A DNA stretch of 64,000 nucleotides from NCBI GenBank assembly GCA_019055375.1, contig JAHQIW010006965.1, positions 248,001 to 312,000 on the forward strand. Reading direction: 5' to 3'. This document shows, piece by piece, positions 25,601 to 34,600 of this stretch. Numbering within the stretch: position 1 is the first letter of the stretch; each line of letters begins with the position of its first letter. The DNA comes from Parelaphostrongylus tenuis. Its lineage: Eukaryota; Nematoda; Chromadorea; Rhabditida; Metastrongylidae. The notes below the pieces were generated by a model, which saw only the letters and a list, made by a program, of their open reading frames with translations, searched no databases and was not told the origin of the DNA. A program made the translations under genes and the position numbers.

Positions 25601-28600
25601 GATATATTGAAATTTGAGCGTGCTCTAAACAAAGCACTCGAGATAAAGGTATATTATAATAATCATCATATGTAATTGTATAACAAGAGGACTCGTGTAG
25701 TGCAATAGTTATATGACCCTGTGATACACACGTGGTCATCGCCTTGATCTTGCCCATCAGGCTTAACATAGATAGCACTCATCCCCTAGTGTCCTCAGAT
25801 ATGCCTTCTATCAGCGTTGCGATACGTACATGTTCGAGCTGCATGGTACGTCAATAGGAATGATAAACAGCGCATCTATTGTATATTTAATACCTGAAAA
25901 TCCTGGATAGTACACATAATATGGTGCATAAAGTGCACCCTATTCCCCTCACATTCCAGTGTGAAGAATTACGCCAAACACTTTGACATTGTTGTCTAGT
26001 TGATCCTATTTGAAGAAATTTTGATGAGCCCATATGAAATTATTGCAGGCTGTGCATCATGGCTTTTAATGGCGACGTTATTCCGCATGCCGGTATCAAC
26101 CACTCATTCGATTGTAGGAGCTACTATTGGCTTTTCCGTTGTTCTACGAGGATTTCAAGGAATTCGATGGATGAAAATCGTTAATATCGGTTGGTTTGGG
26201 TGAAGTCGTAGTGATATTGACATGTTTCTATTATGTTGTGTTTCAAAAAGTTCTACAAGAAGTGCTAAATAGTTTTTCCATTAAAAAAATTAGCAAAGCT
26301 CTCACAATTTAGAAAAGAGTATTTTCGACTTGTGAGAGTACTTTTATTCGCGTTACTTTCAGTGAGCTCCTGGGTTTTATCGCCTGTTCTCTCTGGAACA
26401 GTGTCTGTCATTCTTTACATTATTGTTGACATTTCAGTTCTAAGAAGGGTGAGCATTGATCTTTGAGAGCGAATTCGATTTTTCAATGAAATTTCGAAAG
26501 AAATTATGATTCCTTCTCAGAAGCATCCGTTAGAATGTGGACTGCGAGCATTACCTTTGTTCTACTTCGTCTGTATCACCTTCAATGCGTTCATGGTGAC
26601 ATATGATGGCTCAAGATGTCTGTGTTCAGAATAGTTTTTTGTTGATTTGTCCTCAAACGAGTGATTTTTTACAGTACTCAATTTTGACAAGATTCCTATT
26701 TGGGGAGCAGTACTAATTTCTATTAGCTGTGGTTTAATTGCTGCGCTATTCGTTCAATTTATCAGCAAACCAAGGATTCGCAGAAGAATTCAGGGTTCGC
26801 TTTTTCAGATTCTTTTTTCAAATGCCTATATAAAGTTGGAGCTTTGAACTAGACATCAAGGAAAAAGTGAGGAAGAAGAACTTAGATTCACACGTAATTT
26901 ATTACATAGTGTTTTCAAACTTTCGACTTATATGTATTGAAAACGGATTTTCTAGAATCATCTGCGATGCGGAATGTGGCCTTTGGGCCGGAACTGGAAA
27001 TGGGTCAAGCCAGGAATGGTAAAAAAGATCTTGGAGGTGAAGTTAACTGCTTAAGTGAGTGAATGATGTAAGCACCAATCAAATGGCACTTCAAAACCTT
27101 TAAAAATAGCCAAACACGTCATTCTGTTGCTAGTTTGTGTCTTTTTTGAAGAGTCGACACGAATACAGATAAATGATATCTGAACTCTGGAGTCTTCGTT
27201 GCTAGCTTCCAGAGATTTTCTAGAGTTAAGGCATTTCAATAATGGCTTGAAGATTTTTTTTCAAAAATTTCTTCCAATGTGGAGCGACAGTCGCTGACGT
27301 GTCAACAATAAGATATCTGACGAATTTTTTTGCAGAGGCAATGGCATTGGTAAGATTTAGTGTCAGTTACGGTCTCCTAGAATGTCATATCACTTGTAAA
27401 CAATATTTCCCAAATGTTGCTATCGAGCGCTTCCTTAAGAACATGCAAAATTCCCATATGCCTGATAATTATTTTTGAGCCATGCATATGGTCTGTTATG
27501 GGCTCTTGTACAGTGCAACACATGTTTCGACCTTGCAGCCTCGTCAGTTGCACAGTGTCTCTCGTCTTAGCCAATCCTCTTGTGGGAACCTAACCCCCTT
27601 AAATACAGGTGACGCAGACGTACTATTTACATGTGCCATCAAGTGAAAGAATCACTGGCAGTGTTGTGCACTCGATGGCTCTTGGCTGCTATTTATTTAT
27701 TTATTTATCTATTTATGAAATATCGTACAATTCGTTCGAGTGTTTTCTCAAGACCACGCACGAATTTTAGTATGTCTGACAACATTTTTTAAGCCATGCA
27801 CGTGGTTTGTCATGGGCACTCGAATAGAACGGTATGATATTTCTTAATTACCAGCCAAGAGCAATCGAGTACAACACTGCTCATGTAGTGATTTCTTTCA
27901 CTTAATGGCGCCTATAAATAGTACGTTTGCGTTTTCTCTACGTGAAAGAGTTGGGTTCCCCCTCCCCCCCTTCAACGATGGATTGGCTAAGACGATGAGC
28001 ACTGTGCAGCTGACGAGGCTGTAAGGCCTGAAACATGTGTATTGTTTTGTATAAGTACCAATGAAGTACCAATAACAGACCACATGCATTACTCAAGAAT
28101 AATTATCAGGCATGGTTACCACACGATATGGAGCTGGCAATACCTGGCTTTTTATTTGTACCCGAAATGTGATGCATGAGACTTTTAGCAATGAATCTCG
28201 TTGATTAGTCGCTACAAACCAACCCGTAGAGCAACTTGACTTCGACGGAATTTGATAATGACTTTTATCACATTCTATTGCCTGCACACGGTGTATAAAA
28301 GCTATCTTGCGCATTATTCCTTGCGATAGATAAGTTGATAGGATATTGAGCAAGATATTAATTACTAAATGATTAGAGGCTAAGGAATTGCACTAAATTG
28401 GTTGTTAGATCCACGTATATGATGGAGTGGGTCAACTTTGAAGAATGACTAATCGTATGAGACTGAACATCGCGATTAGTATGGAATAGGTCACACTTTG
28501 CAGGATGAAGTAGGTATATGTAGAAGTTTATACAAGCCTTAGTAATATTTTATGCACGTTTTCAAGTGACGGATAACTTGCAAAGGGACCTTGTGCTTCA

Positions 28601-31600
28601 TTGAAACGCAAATGGGTCCAAAAAATAGAGTAGTTGGCTCCACTGCGCTAAATTTTGGCACACGTCCTGTCTGATGTCTTTTTTCAACTCCACCATTCGC
28701 CCTATATTTAAAATGCACGTCGAAAATTTGACCGCTACGTGAGCAAGGTAAAAGACTACTTACCGCTATCGAACACGCTTGAAAGAGTGATTATGAGATT
28801 ACTTCTTGTCATACTAAGAAAGAAAATCCTATCTACGTAAGCGATCAAAGATCAGAGACTTCGTAGAAGATTACAAACGTCAAAAGCCAACTAAACCAAC
28901 TAAAGTGCAACGGACATACCTAAATGGAAACTGGTGCCCAAGGGTTATTTGCGAATGATTCTTATGGCTGTCCCAAGGGAAAGAGTTCTTCACGAAAATC
29001 CGGAAGAGCATCAACGATGGCGGTTGAATAAATAATCAAAATAGTTTACGGTCAATTAATGGTAGTCCAAAAAGCTCACGGCAACTCTTCAAAAATAACA
29101 AACTAAATGGAGAACTTGACCTATGTCCTTGAAAGCTTCCTTTCCCCCACACGATACTTGTAAATAATGGAATTGGTTAATTATAACTAAAGTAACTCTT
29201 AATTTTGAGAAAATTATGGTGACTGAAAAATGGTTCATAAATCGTTCAGGAGAAAAGTCATTCCTGTCATGGATTTTACCGCAATCGCATCGAAAGGATG
29301 ATGAACAAACAATCAAACTGTTTTCAACCATTCAGGTAAACCACTCAACAATTCTCTTGAATTTTATCAAATGATTGGAAAGAATGGGAAAGGCATGAAG
29401 GACGATTTTTCTCCAATACGAAATCGTTCTATCATACTTCACCGACTATTCATCTAAGCTAACCAAATGTTTCTCAACCCACTGGGTAAGCAGAGACATG
29501 CCACCGTGCCGCACACTCTCTTAGAAATACCAACATCGTGGAAGCTTTGATTTAAGAAAAAGACAATCGCGAGAATTGGATATTCAAAGTTTGCCGTCTC
29601 GTTTCCTAATTGTAGAAGCTAACTGCATCTTTTTCAACGACGATGCGCCTAGAATACGTCATCAGCACACCTTTAGAAAAATCGTCCATGTCCCCTGGTT
29701 TTGCATATCATTTGGACACCACTGATCAGGATTTGCACCCTGTTATCGGCTTATAATCAGCAAAAACTTAGAGGATGACCGAGCCACCGTGTAAGAAACT
29801 GAACATTCGTGCTACATGAGGATTCGAAATGTACCATAACGAAAAGGATCTCTCGGAAAGACAACGTCCCCATTCTCTAAATACCATAATTCATAAGCAG
29901 TGTTTTGTTGACGGAAAGAGTATAATATGTTACGATAATAAGGAAAGAGATCAATCTGATCGGAATTATTCCGTGGAACCTTTTCCATTTCCACAACGTC
30001 TCCAGCGAACTCCAAAATTCAAGCTACATAAGCTATATAAAAAGTCCTCTCATGTTTTATAGCATTTGGACATCTCAGAAGGACTCAGTCACATTAAAGC
30101 AAGTCGACGGGTTGTAGCTACATATCTAAAGCTGTCAGTGAAAAAGTATCTACATCGTGTTTTTATCTAAACTCAAATTCAACGGACTTCAAATAGCATA
30201 TAAGGCGAAGCGCGCTCATGAACGTTTTCTTCAACTGCATTTACAAAAACGTGGAATCAAAAATTTTCAGAGAAACATAGCAATGTTCACTTTGTCCAAT
30301 CAATGCTGTACGATCTCAAGCAAACTTAGTGCAATATATCCCCTTAATCACAGTTTCTCAACAATTTTTGTAATAATTGATTTGGGAAAAAATCTGAAAA
30401 ATGCTTGTAACTTTTTTGGGTGTCGGCATTTTTTGTATTTTTGGGCTTATTTGAGAAGCGTCTTTTCCGCTTTGATTGGTATATAATTTATCTACTTATT
30501 TCAAGGTGGAGTTAACAAGCGAGCAAATTAGGTTGTTGATAATGCACAAATGGCTCTAGGTGGTTCAAAAACTTTTAGAAAGGTGAAGAAAGTTTCGTTT
30601 AATGGAGCACTGTTTGCGCGACAAAAAGTTCGGTACCGATATTGAATTGAACAATTCGGTAGTTTTGCCTTTGCTCGGGTGTAATAGGTGCATAAATGAA
30701 TGTTTTACAAGCACTTTCTCAGAACTTTTTCCCCAACCTACTAAAAACTACTAGATCTTCTCCTAAGTTTTGGCACTAGAGCAATAAGCACGAAATTTAT
30801 CAATTAGAAGTAATCAAAATTGCTTAACAGCGTTGTTCAAAGTATGTGCCATCAGCCTGAACATATTTCCACCATCTCTCACACAGCAAAATAAATATCG
30901 CGCTCATAGAACTCGTTATTCTTGAATTAGAAAAAAAGTTGTCAATCCTCGACGTAAATAAGTGAACTCTCCAAAGTACTTCTTGCTACGGAAGTCCTCC
31001 AGCTACCGCAAGAGGTGATAGCCAGACGGCGACTTGTCAGGATTGCACGATGGATAGTCCAGCAGCTTTCAGCGCACTTCGGTCAACTTCCTCTCTGTTG
31101 CGTTGTCTCGTGAAAGGCCCGATTGCAAGAAACCGGAATCCTGTTCGCCTGAACAGAAATTCTTCAGCCATTGTACGGTTGGCAATCTAGAAGGCTGTCT
31201 GGCATGGCGTTCTAATGCGTACTCGTAAAGCAGCAAAATGCGATTGAGACTTCGTTGAGCTGCCATGATCCGCCAAATGTAGACAAATTTCATGTCAAAA
31301 CGAAGCTCAGCAAATTTTGCACAAAAGCAGTGTTGATTTATTGCCTGAGAGATGATAGAAATGTTTTCAGGCTGACGGCGAATACTTTGAGCAGTGTTAA
31401 TGAGCAAATATGATAACTTCTGGTTAATAAATTTGGGTGTTTATGCGCTCTACAAGCCAAAATTTATGAGACGATCTAATATACGAAAAGTCGCCAAATG
31501 CACTCATTTTTTGCATACAAGTATTCCTGAGTATATATGTACTCTTATTCATAAACATATTTCCAAAAGACCTAATAATGCGCTCAGGGGCGCCTTTCAT

Positions 31601-34600
31601 TAGACACTGTACTCATTCTTCGTTTTGGCGCTTTTGGCAAGCCGAGTTGCCCATCCTTCAACGTAGACAATTTTGACAGCAAACGCCTCTAAATGAATAA
31701 AACACAGCCTGGATAGCGTGATAGGGTCTGTAATCAATATATCGGTCACTGTATGAGCCAAAGATGCTTTCAGTGTCTCTAGAGAGTTCAGTGCATGGTA
31801 GTCTACGGATTTTAAGGTTATATTGATGGCCGTTACTATTGATATGTATTTATTTGGGTTATCATGCTTTTATTTGGGTTATTCATGCTTATATCTACTA
31901 TTGTAGGTTTTCACTGCATGTTTCGCGGGATTTGCACATGGAGCAAATGACGTCAGGTATGTATTTTGAAAATGATTTAACATAAATATAAATTTGTTGA
32001 AAAATCGTTGAGGGTTCGATAACTCTCAGAAGCCTAACGAATTACATTGAAAGCCGAAATATGATAACGAATTGAAGAATTGTAGTGTAGATAAGGAAAA
32101 TGAAGTAGAAGATTTATTTAGGTGAAGCACCTGGAATTTTGTCATGTTGGCGAGATTCCAATAGCTTTTGGCTCAATTTCTTTTGATAGCACAGATTTGT
32201 GAGCCTATCCTTTTCGCTGGAAGAGAACTTTTCATAAAGATGTTAACAATCATTCAAAAGCTGGGATTTTTGGCTAGCGCCTTACATAGCCATTTTTCGA
32301 AGAGGCTCTTCTATAACACTGTAAAATTCAAAATAAAATTATGTTTTACATAGGCTGCGCCAAGTCAACTATCACCTCGTTGGGAGCACGAAAAGCACAT
32401 TAACGTGTGGAGAAAAACTTTTAGATATCAGAATCAGACGTACTGTCTGGAATTTCTTTTAAAGTGGATTAAAAAACCCCTTATCAAAGAGCAAAAATTG
32501 CACTTCACATAGGCGCCATCGATCGACAATCGCTGCGACTTCTTGCATTCCTCCACCCTGCAGTCCGTGAATTGGCCAAAAAACACATGCCCGCGTATAT
32601 GAATCGATCTTACTTCTTCTACTACACTTCAGAAAAAAAGGTTTTTACAGGAAATAAGGACAGATTTGGAATCGCTAAGTCTTACGCTCTCGAAAGATTT
32701 ATGTTCAAGAAAGCTCTGCACTGCGAAAATTATGCGCATGTGAAACACAAATGTTTTCTTTTCGCTGGAGCGTCATAAATGGGTCTTTCCAAAAATTGAG
32801 CACGCATCGTGATAGCTAGAGATTTATGCTTTGAAATGGTTGCTAACAATCTCTACGAGAAATTCTTGTCCAGCGAAAAGGAAATGTTTGGAAGTCAGAG
32901 CTACCGAACGGAAAAGTACCTATTATTCCAATGGATACTAGTGACTGTCAGACTCATATTTGTTCGACTATTGTTGCCGCAGTGTATACAGTAATGCAAA
33001 TGTTGTGATCGCAGCTTATGCAAGCAAACAGACGCGTATGCGCAGGCTGGAGAGACTCAAGAGATTAAAAATAGTTTGAAGAGTTAGCCTTGAAAGGCCG
33101 TGTGTACCAATTTCTGCACGTACGGTCGCTGAAGGGCTAAAAGGAGACATGATTCAGTAAATCTTGTGACTTTTGCCGTGCTTTTTGTGATATCCGAAAG
33201 TAAAACAGAAAAAACCTGGTTAGAGAATAGTGTAGAGTACTGAACGGCAACTACTTTAGTAACGCAATCGCTCCTCTCACATCTATTGTGATGATATACA
33301 AAAATGGAACTTCACGGCAAGAAGAAGAGGTGAAGGCTTGAAGTAGCTGGAAATTTCTTAATGATTGATTTTGGTAATATCACTCTTATATCGCAAATAT
33401 GATAAATTCAAATCAGTTAAGGTTCCAATCTACATCTTACTGTACGGAGTATTCGCCATCTGTGTGGGCTTGTGGATACTTGGTCATCGGGTTATCAGGA
33501 CAGTTGGTACAAATATGTCCGAAATCAATCCAGCAAGGTGGTAGTGTGTTATAAAATATGAAAAGTGAAAAACGATGAGAAAAGTGACAAGCAAAACATG
33601 GCAAATAGAAATGTTTTCTAACTAATCGCTTCTAGCGGTGATATGGTGTTATAGATAGATCTTCTAGTTTGGAAATTTCTATACTTTGAAGTTTCTACAA
33701 GTTTTTTTTCGATATTTTTCTAGCTTTTTCGTACAATAACCACGTTATCTTCAATCGTAAAGAAAGGATGTTACTATTAACTAGTTCCACGTTTTACTTT
33801 TCATTGCGATGAAAGACGTTCGCTTGAATATTAAACTACAAAGCATTACTGTGAAAACAATCTGTAGTGACAACTAGTCATCATAAGAAAACAACTGGTC
33901 ATCATAAGAAAAATAAGGAAGATAATCAAAGTGAGGTAGTTTCTCAATGAATTTTTTCAACAAAAGCTTTCGCTCATACTGAATGGAGCACTTATCTGCT
34001 CATTGAGAAAGGTGTCCGGCAGCAAGAGTAGCACAAGGTAAGGTATCAAAATTACGGTGGTTCCCACGTTATGTTATGCCGAGACGCGAGCAATCCATCA
34101 ATGGGAGAAAGTTTCTTCAATATGATGCGCTTTAGGCAGTGGATCTTCTACGACACGACATAATGACTAATCTACTCTGCACATACAGAATTTAAACAGT
34201 TTTGTTGCCTCATGGCTTGTACAATGTCCTGGTAGCAGCGGAATTCACTTTTGAGAATAAAATCACCGTTGTTTTGTGAGCCGAAAGGAGGATATCCAGT
34301 AAAGTTATTCTAGCGAAATTGAACTTCGTGAAGACTCGCTGTTGATTCAGATGATGGCTTAAATATCAGCTGATTTAAGAAGAGTTCTTCAGTGATAAAG
34401 GCATTGCATTGTCGTAAAATCGTTTCAAACGTGATGTAACAATGCTTCCTCTACGTTTCCACTCAACTTAGGCAAAACGCAAATTAACTTTCTAATACTT
34501 TTTCGATTTCGGTAGCCATATTTCTGAGGGGCCTTTATTGGTGCACAAAATTGTCCACTGGAGCGGCTTTTCTGCCTTTTTCAGTTTTTCGTTGCCATTT

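Noticed and set aside
26853..26893. Possible loop exon [14 protein letters not shown] after GAACTAG
   Set aside because: It enters in phase 1 but leaves in phase 0, which would put exon 8 out of frame. It could only belong to an alternative transcript.
27335..27348. A 14-nt mini-exon (EAMAL) between TTTTTTTGCAG and GTAAGA in the gene 2 loop
   Set aside because: It would end in phase 0, whereas exon 9 at 29250 needs phase 1, and exon 8 joins exon 9 directly in phase.
32980..33050. [15 protein letters not shown] as the exon following GANDV
   Set aside because: Superficial resemblance only. The exon at 33260 ([13 protein letters not shown]) fits family sequence and splice phase.
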